Origin: Bacteroidota bacterium
GTDB taxonomy: Bacteria > Bacteroidota > Bacteroidia > Chitinophagales > Chitinophagaceae
NCBI GenBank assembly: GCA_018267625.1
Contig: JAFDYC010000081.1
Location: forward strand, 1-57,726
DNA: 57,726 bases
Reading direction: 5' to 3'
A program made the position numbers and the translations under genes. How positions within the stretch are numbered: the stretch's first letter is position 1; every line of letters starts with the position of its first letter. The notes under the pieces are model-generated. The model ran no database searches and had not been told where the DNA came from. It worked only from the letters and a program-made list of their open reading frames with translations. Shown here piece by piece: positions 1 to 8,221 of the stretch.

Positions 1-964
1 CATTGTTGTCTATGCGCAGCTTGCCGGTGTGGTTGAAGGAAGTATCGAGGCTGCCGTCGGGCATATAGCGGGCGATGGCTAAGAGGTCATATCCGCTCTG
101 CCCGGCCACCAGGATGCGCCCATCAGGCTGGATGGCCATGCTCTTGGGCACATCATACGAATCGCCCATGTCGGTAAAGATGAGGCCATCGGTGCCAAAG
201 GAAGAATCAAGGCTTCCGTCTTCCTGGTAGCGGGCCAGGGCGAAGTCATGACCGCCTTGTGCTGTGTAGCCTTCTCCACAGATTAGGATTTTCCCGTCCG
301 GCAAGGCGGTGATGTCTTCTGCGCCGCCACAGAAATTGCCGGCTAAGGTGTAGGTGATGCCCCGGTAGCCGAAGGAGCTGTCCGGCAGGCCGTTGTTCTG
401 AAAGCGGGCCACGCCGAACTTGAAATAGCCTTCGAAGGCGGCCAGTATTCTACCTTTCGCATCCATGCAGAAGTTGTTTGGCCCGGAGTAGGTGCTCATT
501 GCAGAGGTGCCTGTGCCGTAGATGCCAAAGGCGCTGTCGGTTTCAAGATTGGGCTTGAGGCGGGTAACGGCTATCTGGCCAACGCCTCCGCCGGAGTATA
601 GGGTGTCACCATTACCTTGAAACAAAATCCCCCCAGCGCTTATCATCCGCACGTAGCCACTATCGTTCAATGTTTTGTCAAGTTTCCCGTCTGGCATATA
701 TCGGCTGTACGCCCAGAATCCATCTTTTAGCTGCCCCGTTCGATCAAACACTCCAAGAGCTTCGAGTGTAATGATGCGGCCATCATGTAATAGCGACATG
801 TTGTAGGCGTCCTGAAATACCAACTCAACGTTGGGCTGTAAATAGGACTTCCATGTTGTATCCAGCCTAAAACTGGTATCTATTCTAGCCTGTGCTCCTG
901 CATTGGTGCATAGATATGGAGTACTGGCAAGAAGTATTGTTACCTGGATAATCTTTCTTTTCAT
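1..964 (-). CDS. Secreted delta-60 repeat protein, C-terminus cut by window edge
   Basis: The reading frame is open from the ATG at 964 to the window edge, giving 321 residues without a stop. It starts with a signal peptide (MKRKIIQVTILLAS, cleaved near AGAQA). From about residue 150 it carries repeats of the delta-60 / beta-propeller type, each with a D-[ST]-x-F-[GN] core followed by 'LPDGKIL' or 'QPDGRIL' segments; at least four cores are visible (DSAFG, DSSFG twice, DTSFN). The protein at 30120-31559 has the same architecture and ends in a T9SS sorting domain, so this one probably does too, outside the window. It lies 20 nt downstream of 985-1998 on the same strand, consistent with one operon. 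Such proteins are exported and their ligands are unknown. The family call is by motif. Confidence 0.8.
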   Translation of the reverse strand, partial: MKRKIIQVTILLASTPYLCTNAGAQARIDTSFRLDTTWKSYLQPNVELVFQDAYNMSLLHDGRIITLEALGVFDRTGQLKDGFWAYSRYMPDGKLDKTLNDSGYVRMISAGGILFQGNGDTLYSGGGVGQIAVTRLKPNLETDSAFGIYGTGTSAMSTYSGPNNFCMDAKGRILAAFEGYFKFGVARFQNNGLPDSSFGYRGITYTLAGNFCGGAEDITALPDGKILICGEGYTAQGGHDFALARYQEDGSLDSSFGTDGLIFTDMGDSYDVPKSMAIQPDGRILVAGQSGYDLLAIARYMPDGSLDTSFNHTGKLRIDNN

Positions 965-984
965 CACGATTGCTTCTGCACATT

Positions 985-1998
985 TTACTTAAGGATTAAT
1001 TTATACCGGCTTGAATTTCCATCCTGCCCCTCAATCCGCACCACATATACCCCGGGAGGCAGACCCTTAGTGTTCATAGATGTCATCCAGGCATTCTTGT
1101 CCAAGTGCTCCTGCCGAAGGAGTTGCCCGTTAATACCAAGCAGCTTAATTGTTGCGTCTGTCTGAATTCCTTTTTCTGCTCTTCGTATATAAACAACGCT
1201 ACTCGCCGGATTGGGAAAAATATCAAAACACTGCCCGGGAATTTGTGTTCTGCCAATCCCTAAGCTCCGTTGTCCTTCTGTTTGCCCAGAATCCCGCACA
1301 CTCAGCAGAAAGCTGATATTGCCATAGGCCGGCGTATCGGCCGGCATATCGCTGATGAACTGCCGCAGGTGAATCGTAAAGCTGAAATTCGGAATGGGCA
1401 CACTGTCGCGCAGCACAAATTCCAGCGTGGCCGGGAAGCGGTCGCCCGCATTCATAAACACGTTCTGCAGCCGCATTTCATCGCTGCCGCCCCACACGAA
1501 GCTGCTGTCCTCCGGATGGGCGGTGAAGCCGTGGCCCTGAGCGCCGCTGGCCACCCAGTGTGCATACAGCTCCGGCGAGCGCAGCACCGCGTAGGCCACT
1601 GCCGACAAATCGCCCGAAAAATGCGGGTTGATGTAGCGTTCACTAATGAGCTGGATGTCGAAGTTGTGGGCTATGGTTTCGGCATTGGCCAGGTCAAGGC
1701 TTTGCTTCGGGTAAGGTTTGTTGCCCGCCACGGCATCCTCAATCATGAGGTTGCGGGTCACAATATTGTTGTTGTTGCGCACATTCTTCGACACCACGCC
1801 GGTTACTTCCGGAATGGCCATGGGAGCAGCAGCATATCCGCCAAAAGGTGGCGGTGGCGGAATGTACTCAATGATGCGTGCCAGCAGGCAGGCCGCTATC
1901 GTATTGGCTGAGGCATCGTAAAAGTTAGGGGCCTTAGGCTTCCAGCCGTGGCTGAGTATGGCCTGAGCACCCGGCTGATAAAAGAAGCGTGTGGCCAT
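985..1998 (-). CDS. T9SS-sorted protein resembling only the C-terminal half of the subtilase at 27064-30111
   Basis: This 337-residue ORF ends in a clear T9SS type A sorting domain (FDIFPNPASS near residue 258, then LPPGVYVVRIEG). Its body matches the C-terminal region of the protease at 27064-30111 in order: QPG...GWKP near the N-terminus, the shared block NVRNNNNIVTRN, a FxxALRDSV-like segment (here LEFVLRDSVPIPNFSFTIHL) and the PNP domain. It has no signal peptide and no catalytic domain, and the N-terminus (MATRFFYQPG) begins inside the homologous region. An in-frame TGA lies about 30 nt upstream of the ATG, so the frame does not extend further. It could be a 5'-truncated pseudogene, the downstream part of a gene broken by a frameshift, or a gene with another export route. 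It lies 20 nt upstream of the delta-60 gene. Confidence 0.7.
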   Translation of the reverse strand: MATRFFYQPGAQAILSHGWKPKAPNFYDASANTIAACLLARIIEYIPPPPPFGGYAAAPMAIPEVTGVVSKNVRNNNNIVTRNLMIEDAVAGNKPYPKQSLDLANAETIAHNFDIQLISERYINPHFSGDLSAVAYAVLRSPELYAHWVASGAQGHGFTAHPEDSSFVWGGSDEMRLQNVFMNAGDRFPATLEFVLRDSVPIPNFSFTIHLRQFISDMPADTPAYGNISFLLSVRDSGQTEGQRSLGIGRTQIPGQCFDIFPNPASSVVYIRRAEKGIQTDATIKLLGINGQLLRQEHLDKNAWMTSMNTKGLPPGVYVVRIEGQDGNSSRYKLILK

Positions 1999-2305
1999 AA
2001 AAAAGGAGGTTTGGAAGTAAAAAAAATAGTAGAATCATTCAGAAAAACAACTATCCCAAGATAACTGGGTTTTAAATGCTAATTGTAAAATTCAAGGGGG
2101 AAAATGTGCATGTAGGAAACAACTAGAATGAAGATGTCTCGACATATCGTACTGTTTTTGATTCAGTAGCTACGGAGTCCAAAAACACGTTAAGCAGCAC
2201 GTCAAAAATCCAAGAGGTTGCGCTTCGTGCAAGTATTTCTCGCTCAGAAAAAAAGAGAGGCGACACGGGATTGTGTCGCCTCAAAAAATTCAATACATCC
2301 GGTGA
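1999..2305. other. Intergenic stretch, 307 nt, no gene seen
   Basis: This AT-rich stretch contains one strong hairpin (2257-2282, listed separately) serving the gene that ends at 2306. I looked for the missing catalytic half of 985-1998 here and saw none of its motifs (no SHGT, GSSxSAP or AAGN). The segment between 2000 and 2250 shows no convincing promoter; a weak TATTTTTT on the minus strand about 25 nt before 1998 is the best candidate. Confidence 0.5.
2257..2282 (-). terminator. Rho-independent terminator after the barrel gene
   Basis: This is a perfect 10-bp stem (GAGGCGACAC / GTGTCGCCTC) with a 6-nt loop. On the minus strand it is followed by a T-rich tract (complement of the A run at 2248-2254), 24 nt past the stop codon at 2306. 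A second A run at 2283-2288 means it could also stop plus-strand transcripts. Confidence 0.85.
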
Positions 2306-3370
2306 TTAATATACTCCTGGCCCAGGCTGATACCACCAGGGAACTCGTTTCGTCTTAATCCGGAAGAACACAGAAATGGAAAAAGTAGAATACGCATCTT
2401 TCGTGCTGGATTCACCACGTAAATCGCCGGGCTTGTGGCTTGCATTGGGGTCAATGAGCCAGCTCTTGTCATACATATCCTTTGCCATCTGCGCCTTCTC
2501 AGGGTCATTGCGGTGAATGATATCGAAGACTTTCGGATCTACATACGTGGTGCTCACATTATCCAAATAGTCGGTAAAGGTGTAGCGATACACATACTCC
2601 AGGCCCAGAGAAACCTGATTAGCAATATCCCAGCGTACACCAATGCCACCGCATACTTCCGGTACCCAAACCTTGGTAGGTCCTGTGGGCAGGGAAAGGT
2701 TGGCTTCACGAAGCAGGGAATCTGTAACCGGGTCAGATGGGCCTTGATTTTCGAGATAGAGGTCGTCTAAGTTGACCATCCTGCCTTGTCCATTGGCCTT
2801 TCCATCCGTACCCCGGGGCACATAAGTGCCTTTAGCGCGGTAGTGGAAGATGCCGCCGCCCAGCAGGATATAGGGCTGCATCCGCTTTTTGGCACTTCTC
2901 TTTTCGAGGTTGCCTATGCGCAGCGGGTTGATTTCAAACATGATGTTGCCTTCCCAGATATTGCTCTGCACATCAAGATTGCGCATGTACCGTGTGAAGG
3001 CTACGTCATCCGGAGAAGTAGCTGATTCCGCCTTTTTCTGATTCCAGTTATCGTTAGCATACACTGAACCATAATTGATGGCCGCACGAAAAACAAAGCC
3101 GGGATGAAAGGCATAACGGGTGAACACACCACCCATAAAATGCGGTGAACCCCAGTATTTACTGTTGCCGTAGTGGTCAATGAGCGATTTGGTTCCTACA
3201 TCGGCCCACAAGTCGGACAGGCCGAAGTTCATGCCTACGCTCCATCCTGGGCGTTCCACAAATTCCGGAGCGCGGTAGCGTGTCCACTTTTGCTGGGCCT
3301 GCGCTGAGGGAGCAGCAAGAGCCGCAATACATGCGCCTGCAAGGAGATTACGGAGGAGAGTTTTCCGCAT
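2306..3370 (-). CDS. Outer-membrane beta-barrel protein, DUF6089-like
   Basis: This 354-residue protein starts with a signal peptide (MRKTLLRNLLAGACIAALAA, cleavage near AQAQ). The mature part looks like an outer-membrane barrel: alternating hydrophobic/aromatic strands such as PGWSVGMNFG, PGFVFRAAINYGSV and MQPYILLGGGIFHYRA, with a late VSLGLEYVYRYTFTDYLDNV strand followed by a final one. This layout matches the DUF6089 barrels of Bacteroidota; the name is from memory of the pattern. An in-frame ATG at 3412 would add 14 residues before the signal peptide. I prefer 3370 because the signal peptide starts there and a weak promoter-like TATCTTG lies between the two starts. The gene is followed by the strong terminator at 2257-2282. 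Confidence 0.75.
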   Translation of the reverse strand: MRKTLLRNLLAGACIAALAAPSAQAQQKWTRYRAPEFVERPGWSVGMNFGLSDLWADVGTKSLIDHYGNSKYWGSPHFMGGVFTRYAFHPGFVFRAAINYGSVYANDNWNQKKAESATSPDDVAFTRYMRNLDVQSNIWEGNIMFEINPLRIGNLEKRSAKKRMQPYILLGGGIFHYRAKGTYVPRGTDGKANGQGRMVNLDDLYLENQGPSDPVTDSLLREANLSLPTGPTKVWVPEVCGGIGVRWDIANQVSLGLEYVYRYTFTDYLDNVSTTYVDPKVFDIIHRNDPEKAQMAKDMYDKSWLIDPNASHKPGDLRGESSTKDAYSTFSISVFFRIKTKRVPWWYQPGPGVY

Positions 3371-3456
3371 CGGAAGTGTAAATTTTTGAGCGTACAAGAT
3401 AGGAATTTTCATTTTCCAGCAAGAGCTAATAACCTGCGCTGAAACCTTATTCGGAT

Positions 3457-4236
3457 TTACTTCCCGATAAAGGCCGGTTTGCGTTTTTCTAAAAAGGCCG
3501 CAGTTCCCTCGAGCATGTCCTGCGTTTCAAAGCATTCCCCGAAGCGTTTGATTTCATGCTCAAACCCTGCTTCTTCACATCGGGCTGCATCGTTCACACA
3601 GGCTATCACCTGGCTGATGGCAACAGGTGCTTTGGCACCTATCTTACCCAGTATTTTTCGCGTAGCGGCCAGCAGTTCTCCGGCAGGAAAAACATGGTTC
3701 ACTAAGCCCAGGCCTTTCGCTTCTTCAGCCCCAATCATGTCTCCGGTCATCATCAGTTCCATGGCCTTGCCCTTGCCAATGAGCTGAGTCAAGCGTTGGG
3801 TGCCCCCATAGCCCGGGATAAGGCCGAGGTTCACTTCGGGTTGCCCGAATTTGGCCGCTTCATTTGCTGTGCGAAAATGGCAGCTCATGGCCAGCTCACA
3901 ACCACCCCCCAGCGCAAATCCATTTACGGCAGCAACTACCGGCTTGGGACAGTTTTCGATCTTATCAAACACCAACTGTTGGCCCCGGCGAGCCAGGCCA
4001 GCCCCTCCCTGAGCATCCAGGCTGGAGAACTCGGATATATCGGCCCCGGCAACGAAGGCTTTTTCGCCGGCTCCGGTCAGCAGCACACTCTTGATTGCTG
4101 CATTGCTGTACACTTCATCCAGGGCTGCACCCAGCTCAGTGATGACCTCTTTGTTCAGCGCATTGAGCTTGTCCGGTCGGTTGATGGTGATGGTAAAAAT
4201 TCCTTCGGAGAGTTCGGTGGTAATGGTTGCGTACAT
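3457..4236 (-). CDS. Enoyl-CoA hydratase/isomerase (crotonase family)
   Basis: This 259-residue protein has the full length of a single-domain crotonase. It shows the CoA-binding NRPDKLNALN segment (19-28), the oxyanion-hole motif AGADISE (63-69), the second oxyanion segment GGGCELA (110-116) and GLIPGYGGTQRL (138-149). The two catalytic glutamates of enoyl-CoA hydratases fall at E114 and E134, twenty residues apart as in characterised hydratases, so trans-2-enoyl-CoA hydration in fatty-acid beta-oxidation is the likely reaction. It lies 116 nt downstream of the B12-binding domain gene on the same strand. The two could share an operon, but the gap is large enough for a separate promoter. Confidence 0.93.
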   Translation of the reverse strand: MYATITTELSEGIFTITINRPDKLNALNKEVITELGAALDEVYSNAAIKSVLLTGAGEKAFVAGADISEFSSLDAQGGAGLARRGQQLVFDKIENCPKPVVAAVNGFALGGGCELAMSCHFRTANEAAKFGQPEVNLGLIPGYGGTQRLTQLIGKGKAMELMMTGDMIGAEEAKGLGLVNHVFPAGELLAATRKILGKIGAKAPVAISQVIACVNDAARCEEAGFEHEIKRFGECFETQDMLEGTAAFLEKRKPAFIGK

Positions 4237-4352
4237 GAGTGGTAGAAAACGATATGGATGGAAAAAGGGTTAAAAAAAATCTCTGAACTCACAAAACCAT
4301 ATAACTTGGAAGAAAAGCTAATCAGAGGGTAAAAGCTACTTTAAACATGCCT

Positions 4353-4802
4353 TCAGGAAGCTCTTCGTTCGCTCACCCAATGGCGGATATAATCAGCGAT
4401 TTCGTGGGTGGGTGCACCGGGTGCAAAAAGCCGGCCAACTCCTAGTTCCTGCAATTGCCGGGCTTCATCTTCTGGGATGATGCCCCCGCCTGTAAGTAAA
4501 ACATCATCCAGGCCTTTCTCGCGCATGAGCTGTACGATTTTCGGGAATACCGTGTTGTGGGCACCACTAAGAATTGAAATGCCGATGGCATCTACGTCTT
4601 CCTGTAAAGCAGTATTCACGACCATCTCGGGAGTCTGGCGCAGGCCGGTGTAGATGACCTCCATACCGGCATCACGCAGGGCCGTGGCGATCACCTTGGC
4701 TCCCCGGTCGTGGCCGTCTAAGCCCACCTTAGCCACCAGCACACGGATGGGACGATGTTGAGATTCTGACATGAGCGGGGCAAATGTCGGGGAATAGGAC
4801 AT
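4353..4802 (-). CDS. Stand-alone cobalamin-binding domain protein (methylmalonyl-CoA mutase C-terminal type)
   Basis: This 149-residue protein consists almost entirely of a B12-binding Rossmann domain. The base-off/His-on motif DxHxxG is present as D29-G-H31-D-R-G34, followed by SILSGAH (76-82) and the GG motif in LLTGGGIIP (102-110). In the family this is the C-terminal domain of methylmalonyl-CoA mutase, or a separate small subunit that works with a large catalytic subunit. No large mutase gene is in the window, so the partner must be elsewhere. The start may be the ATG at 4802 or the internal ATG at 4772 ([15 protein letters not shown]), which sits directly before the conserved first strand. 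Together with the enoyl-CoA hydratase it hints at acyl-CoA/propionate metabolism. Confidence 0.9.
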   Translation of the reverse strand: MSYSPTFAPLMSESQHRPIRVLVAKVGLDGHDRGAKVIATALRDAGMEVIYTGLRQTPEMVVNTALQEDVDAIGISILSGAHNTVFPKIVQLMREKGLDDVLLTGGGIIPEDEARQLQELGVGRLFAPGAPTHEIADYIRHWVSERRAS

Positions 4803-4861
4803 TCAGAATGCACCGATGAACATGTAATGAAAAGGCTTAAAGCCCGGCATAGTGCAGCTAC

Positions 4862-5302
4862 CTACTCTACCCGCCGGGGAATAGGTTTGCCGGGCCGGTC
4901 TGTAGGTGGCTCCCATATTACACGGGTGCTGTAATCCTGCGTTGCCACTGAGGCCGGCTTGCGCGTGAGGTGGTAGTGAATATCATTATGCCCACCGGCA
5001 TCCGACACGAATTGAAAAATGACGATGCCCGAATCGGCCATGCTGAAATTCAGCTTTGGGCTTTTCGTTTCCCGGTCGCGGGCCAATTGCTTTTCCGGGT
5101 ATTGAAAGGCCAGCACACGCTGTATTTTCTTGGAGCAATGTGCCGTCAGCTCCACGGCATCTCCTTTTGCAAAGGCAAAGCCGACCTCTGCAGAGCCGCC
5201 TAATCCCAGAGATACGATGGTGCTGTCCGAAACCACAACAGGGGTTTGTGCGCCTGCGGCAAAGGAGCCCAGAAGCAGGACTGCCAAAAGAATTGTTTTC
5301 AT
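4862..5302 (-). CDS. Small secreted protein of unknown function
   Basis: This 146-residue protein has a signal peptide (MKTILLAVLLLGSFAAGAQ). I do not recognise a family. The mature part is hydrophilic with alternating beta-type stretches (SADSGIV-type segments, GGSAEVGFAFAKGDAVEL, IVIFQFVSDAGGHND) that could form a small beta-sandwich, and it ends in a proline/arginine-rich tail (PTDRPGKPIPRR). An upstream ATG at 5341 would add 13 residues. I prefer 5302 because the signal peptide begins there and a near-consensus -7 box (CATCTTTG, minus strand 5325-5332) lies between the two. It is divergent from rnhB. Confidence 0.7.
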   Translation of the reverse strand: MKTILLAVLLLGSFAAGAQTPVVVSDSTIVSLGLGGSAEVGFAFAKGDAVELTAHCSKKIQRVLAFQYPEKQLARDRETKSPKLNFSMADSGIVIFQFVSDAGGHNDIHYHLTRKPASVATQDYSTRVIWEPPTDRPGKPIPRRVE

Positions 5303-5448
5303 GCCCGGATGATTTTTTACTGCGCAAAGATGGAACAGCAAAAATTATTTTCTACCTACTAAGAGAAATGCCTCTTTTGCGAAGCATCATCATTACGAAG
5401 TCTACAAATAACCGCTCAGGGTCTTACTAAAAAAACCAACTTGCAGGC

Positions 5449-6114
5449 ATGGCCTTGAAACGTCAATACACGAAAGGCTTGCTGGAGGCAGGCTGCGACG
5501 AAGCGGGCCGGGGATGCCTGGCCGGGCCGGTTTTTGCTGCAGCAGTCATCTTACCGGAATCGTTCCGGCTGCCTCATCTCAACGACAGCAAACAACTCAG
5601 CCCGGCACAACGGGAAGCCTTACGCCCACTCATCGAAAAGAATGCATGGGCCTGGGCCGTAGCCCGAATTGAGCATGATGAGATTGATCGCATTAATATC
5701 CTGAAAGCATCCATCAAAGCCATGCATCTGGCGGTCGCTGCACTCAGCATACGCCCACAACATCTGCTGATTGACGGCAATCGTTTTTCGCGCTATGAAG
5801 ACCTCCCGCACACCTGCATCGTGGGAGGAGATGCAAAATTTTCGAGCATTGCAGCGGCCTCTGTACTGGCCAAGACACACCGCGATGCGTATATGCTGTA
5901 CCTGCACGAACAGCATCCCGAATATGGTTGGGATGTAAACAAAGGCTATGGTACCAAAGCCCATCGGGAAGCCATCCTCAGGCACGGGCTCTCGCCCGTT
6001 CATCGCCGCTCGTTCCGGATGGGGCCGGAGCTCCGGCAGGCAGCATTATTCGGGCAGGAATTCAGCCCGGGCGACGAAGGACAAAATGCTGCTTCTCCTG
6101 AAAATCTTCCCTGA
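5449..6114 (+). CDS. rnhB: Ribonuclease HII
   Basis: This 221-residue enzyme removes the RNA strand, including single embedded ribonucleotides, from RNA-DNA hybrids. The DEAGRG signature is at 17-22 with catalytic D17 and E18. The third acidic residue is D109 in LLIDGNR, and the fourth is in the C-terminal conserved region [21 protein letters not shown] (split here as 127-135 and 136-146). The family ending, [12 protein letters not shown] followed by HRRSF, is present. The last 53 nt overlap the end of the convergent gene at 6062-6550, so the two transcripts are complementary at their 3' ends. Confidence 0.97.
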   Translation: MALKRQYTKGLLEAGCDEAGRGCLAGPVFAAAVILPESFRLPHLNDSKQLSPAQREALRPLIEKNAWAWAVARIEHDEIDRINILKASIKAMHLAVAALSIRPQHLLIDGNRFSRYEDLPHTCIVGGDAKFSSIAAASVLAKTHRDAYMLYLHEQHPEYGWDVNKGYGTKAHREAILRHGLSPVHRRSFRMGPELRQAALFGQEFSPGDEGQNAASPENLP

Positions 6115-6550
6115 AAAAAAGAAGGCCGAGCTGCCATATTTCGATACTCAGGTTGATGCGCTTGTCGGCCACTAATTCTTTCCACACAGCAGCCCGGGCT
6201 GGCGAATCGTGTATGTAGGGGATGAGCAGACAGAAGCCTTCAGAGAGCTGGGGAATGTATTCGAAAGCTGCTTGCCGGATAGCTTCCGGTGTCCCCTTAA
6301 GGATGAGATAGCAAGCTTCTTCCTGTTGGCTTTCTTGTTGCAAAAAATGGCTACATCGGGCAAGCAGTTCGAGGGTGTCGCTGCGATAACCTGTATTGTC
6401 CGCTTCGCGGAAAGCCTGGAAGGCGGTTGCCGGCAAAGCTGGGCGCAGTGCTTCTTCAACAAAACGATAGACGAAAGGCGAGTGGATACCATGCCGGCTC
6501 AGGGCATTGCGGTGATAATGCCACCATGTTTTCAGCCGGAAAAAAATCAT
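6062..6550 (-). CDS. Shortened relative of a Bacteroidota class I methyltransferase; SAM site apparently missing
   Basis: This 162-residue protein begins with a segment I associate with a Bacteroidota family of SAM-dependent methyltransferases ([16 protein letters not shown], residues 20-35). It ends like them too, with an xWKEL...[15 protein letters not shown] segment and a final HFVLR. Full family members are about 230-260 residues with a glycine-rich SAM loop between these ends. Here the middle is short and I see no ExGxGxG-type loop and no acidic residue at the end of strand 2, so SAM binding is doubtful. The start codon overlaps the folA stop (ATGA at 6547-6550), implying translational coupling. 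The family assignment is from memory of the end motifs. Confidence 0.6.
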   Translation of the reverse strand: MIFFRLKTWWHYHRNALSRHGIHSPFVYRFVEEALRPALPATAFQAFREADNTGYRSDTLELLARCSHFLQQESQQEEACYLILKGTPEAIRQAAFEYIPQLSEGFCLLIPYIHDSPARAAVWKELVADKRINLSIEIWQLGLLFFREDFQEKQHFVLRRPG

Positions 6551-7050
6551 GAAGGTTTACGCTCCCAGCGCTGGAAGGTGAAAGGAAGAGGGTTGTGCGC
6601 GTCGGCTTCATGTGCTTCCTCCCAGGCCAGCACAAAGGGTGAAAAGTCTATTTCAGGAAAGAACGTATCGGCGTCGGGTACGCGGGTGTGAACACGGGTG
6701 ATGTGCATCACATCGGCACAAAGGGCCGCTTCGGCAAAGAGGGCCGCCCCACCAATGACGGCAGCTTCCTGATGGTCGCGTTGCGCTGCGGCACTAAGGG
6801 CAGCATTGAGGGAGGCTTGTAGTAAGACGCCTTCCGGGAGTATGAGCCTGCGATGGGATAGTACGATGTTGAGCCTGCCGGGCAGGGGGCGTCCTTTGCG
6901 TTCTTCCCAGGTGCGGCGGCCCATGATGACGGGCTTGCCGAGGGTCACTTTTTTGAAGTATTGCAGGTCGGTGGGGAGCCGCCAGGGCAGGCCGCCATCA
7001 CGCCCGATGGCGTGGTCTTCGGCAACGGCTACCACGATGGAAAGATGCAT
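6547..7050 (-). CDS. folA: Dihydrofolate reductase
   Basis: This 167-residue protein has the usual chromosomal DHFR length and reduces dihydrofolate to tetrahydrofolate with NADPH. The N-terminal strand MHLSIVVAVAEDHAIG is followed by the Met20-loop equivalent GGLPWRLPTDLQYFKKVT (19-36) with the catalytic acid at D28. NADPH-binding segments follow (PVIMGRRTWEE, NIVLSHR, and AAVIGGAALFAEAA). A typical thyA partner is not adjacent. It shares a 4-nt ATGA overlap with the downstream shortened methyltransferase-like gene. Confidence 0.95.
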   Translation of the reverse strand: MHLSIVVAVAEDHAIGRDGGLPWRLPTDLQYFKKVTLGKPVIMGRRTWEERKGRPLPGRLNIVLSHRRLILPEGVLLQASLNAALSAAAQRDHQEAAVIGGAALFAEAALCADVMHITRVHTRVPDADTFFPEIDFSPFVLAWEEAHEADAHNPLPFTFQRWERKPS

Positions 7051-7104
7051 GGAATAAAGGTCGGTTGGGAGGGCAATTATGAATGAGGCCGGCTTGCGTG
7101 AGGG

Positions 7105-7182
7105 ATGGTAGCGGAAAGCCCGCAGCGGAGCGAGGACTTGTAGCGGACAGCCCGACCCGCAGCGGAGCGGAGGGGCACGCCC
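7105..7182. repeat. GC-rich compound intergenic repeat
   Basis: Two related units lie head to tail: TAGCGGAAAGCCCGCAGCGG starting at 7109 and TAGCGGACAGCCCGACCCGC starting at 7141, each continuing into a CAGCGGAGCG(G)AGG segment. The composition is much more GC-rich than the flanks, and the two units share about 20 positions with small differences. It lies in the 163-nt gap between folA and the lipoprotein gene. I recall similar AGCGGAxAGCCCG motifs as dispersed intergenic repeats in Bacteroidota, but cannot confirm it here. Confidence 0.55.
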
Positions 7183-7213
7183 AGATTGATTTTAGCGGGA
7201 GCGTTTCGGATTA

Positions 7214-7615
7214 TTAATCTTCGGAGACGGCGAGGTCGAAGCTTTGAAGGGTTTCTTCGTTGATAGTCCAGGGGAGGCCACCGCGGACGGCTTGAGGCGG
7301 TGACAGGAGCGGGTCCCAGCCATAGCCGAAGAAATAGTAGTTGCCTTTTTTGAGGCTGCCGAAGGTGGCGATGGGTACTCCGTTGATGAGGACGCAGCGG
7401 GCAGAGTCGTCGTAGGATGAATCTGTGGGCGGCGGGTTGAGGGTGTTGTATTTCACGTAGATCATGCAACTGTCTATTGCCCGTCCGTGGTGCCTTGGGG
7501 TTATTTTGAGGGTGGCGAGGCCGCCGGGGCCACCCACGGGGGGTGTTTCATCGCTTCCTTTCTTGCAGGAAAACAGCAACAAGGGGGTTGCCAGCAACAA
7601 GAGGATCGCTTTCAT
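7214..7615 (-). CDS. Small lipoprotein of unknown function
   Basis: This 133-residue protein starts with a lipoprotein signal (MKAILLLLATPLLLFSC) whose lipobox cysteine is followed by KKGSDE. Behind a short Gly/Pro linker (PPVGGPGG) the mature part begins ATLKITPRHHGRAIDSCMIY and ends GYYFFGYG-like (YYFFGYGWDP), which suggests a compact beta-rich domain. I recall similar small lipoproteins in Bacteroidota but no defined function. In-frame ATGs at 7621 and 7678 are possible but would put extra residues before the signal peptide. Confidence 0.75.
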   Translation of the reverse strand: MKAILLLLATPLLLFSCKKGSDETPPVGGPGGLATLKITPRHHGRAIDSCMIYVKYNTLNPPPTDSSYDDSARCVLINGVPIATFGSLKKGNYYFFGYGWDPLLSPPQAVRGGLPWTINEETLQSFDLAVSED

Positions 7616-7726
7616 GTGCATGATGTTTTTTGGGATTGGGGATGCAGGCTGCAAGTTATTCCGGCTGGTTGCGGGCATTGGTTATTTCGTGCGGAAAAGG
7701 CGTTAAAAAAAACGGGCCTTTGGCCT

Positions 7727-8068
7727 TCATTCATCCATTCCGAAGTAGTGGACGATGCAGGCTTTGAGGATGCTTTCCTGCTCGGGCATGGTCATTTGGG
7801 GCATGGGGCTGACTATGTCGAAATGAGGCCAGCCATCGGCATCGCGGCCGGCAAAGCGGTAGTAGTCGAGCTGGCTCAGCAGGGTGCAGACTGCGATGTG
7901 CATGAGGTCTTGCTTTTGCTCTTTTGAGAACGTCTTTCGGCGGGGGGGCTGTCCAAATTCATTGATGCCGATGAGGAAGAGGATGCCTTCGAGGTCGGGG
8001 ATTTTTCCGAATTGTTCGAGGAGCAGGGCTTCGACGCCTTGCCATCCTTTGCGTTGCTGCGTTGCCAA
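7727..8068 (-). CDS. Conserved hypothetical protein, probable TTG start
   Basis: This 113-residue protein has a strongly protein-like body: GWQGVEALLLEQFGKIPDL, ILFLIGINEFGQ, FSKEQKQDLMHIAVCTLLS and YYRFAGRDADGWPHFD. It reads as a small, mostly helical cytoplasmic protein. I do not know a function. The frame stays open upstream to an ATG at 8281, but that extension is antisense to the start of the MoxR gene and reads as low-complexity shadow sequence. The best internal start is the TTG at 8066-8068, giving MATQQRKGWQG. The exact start is uncertain. Confidence 0.65.
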   Translation of the reverse strand: MATQQRKGWQGVEALLLEQFGKIPDLEGILFLIGINEFGQPPRRKTFSKEQKQDLMHIAVCTLLSQLDYYRFAGRDADGWPHFDIVSPMPQMTMPEQESILKACIVHYFGMDE

Positions 8069-8221
8069 TGGTGCTTGAAAAAAGGCTAGTGGAAAATGGA
8101 AGTGGTTCCGGCAAGGGCTGGAAAGCCACCTGCCTGCGGCGGCAAAACTCGCGCTAAAAGTTTTTCTAAAAACCGGAAGTGGGGAATGTCTTGTTGCCCT
8201 GCCCGTTACTTTTGGTGCCCT

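Noticed and set aside
1270..1911. 213-codon plus-strand frame antisense to the headless T9SS gene
   Set aside because: The minus strand carries the PNP sorting domain and homology to the subtilase; the antisense frame has no features.
1999..2010. AAAAAAGGAGG next to the 985-1998 start as a Shine-Dalgarno site
   Set aside because: The GGAGG is on the plus strand, so the minus-strand mRNA carries CCTCC and cannot use it.
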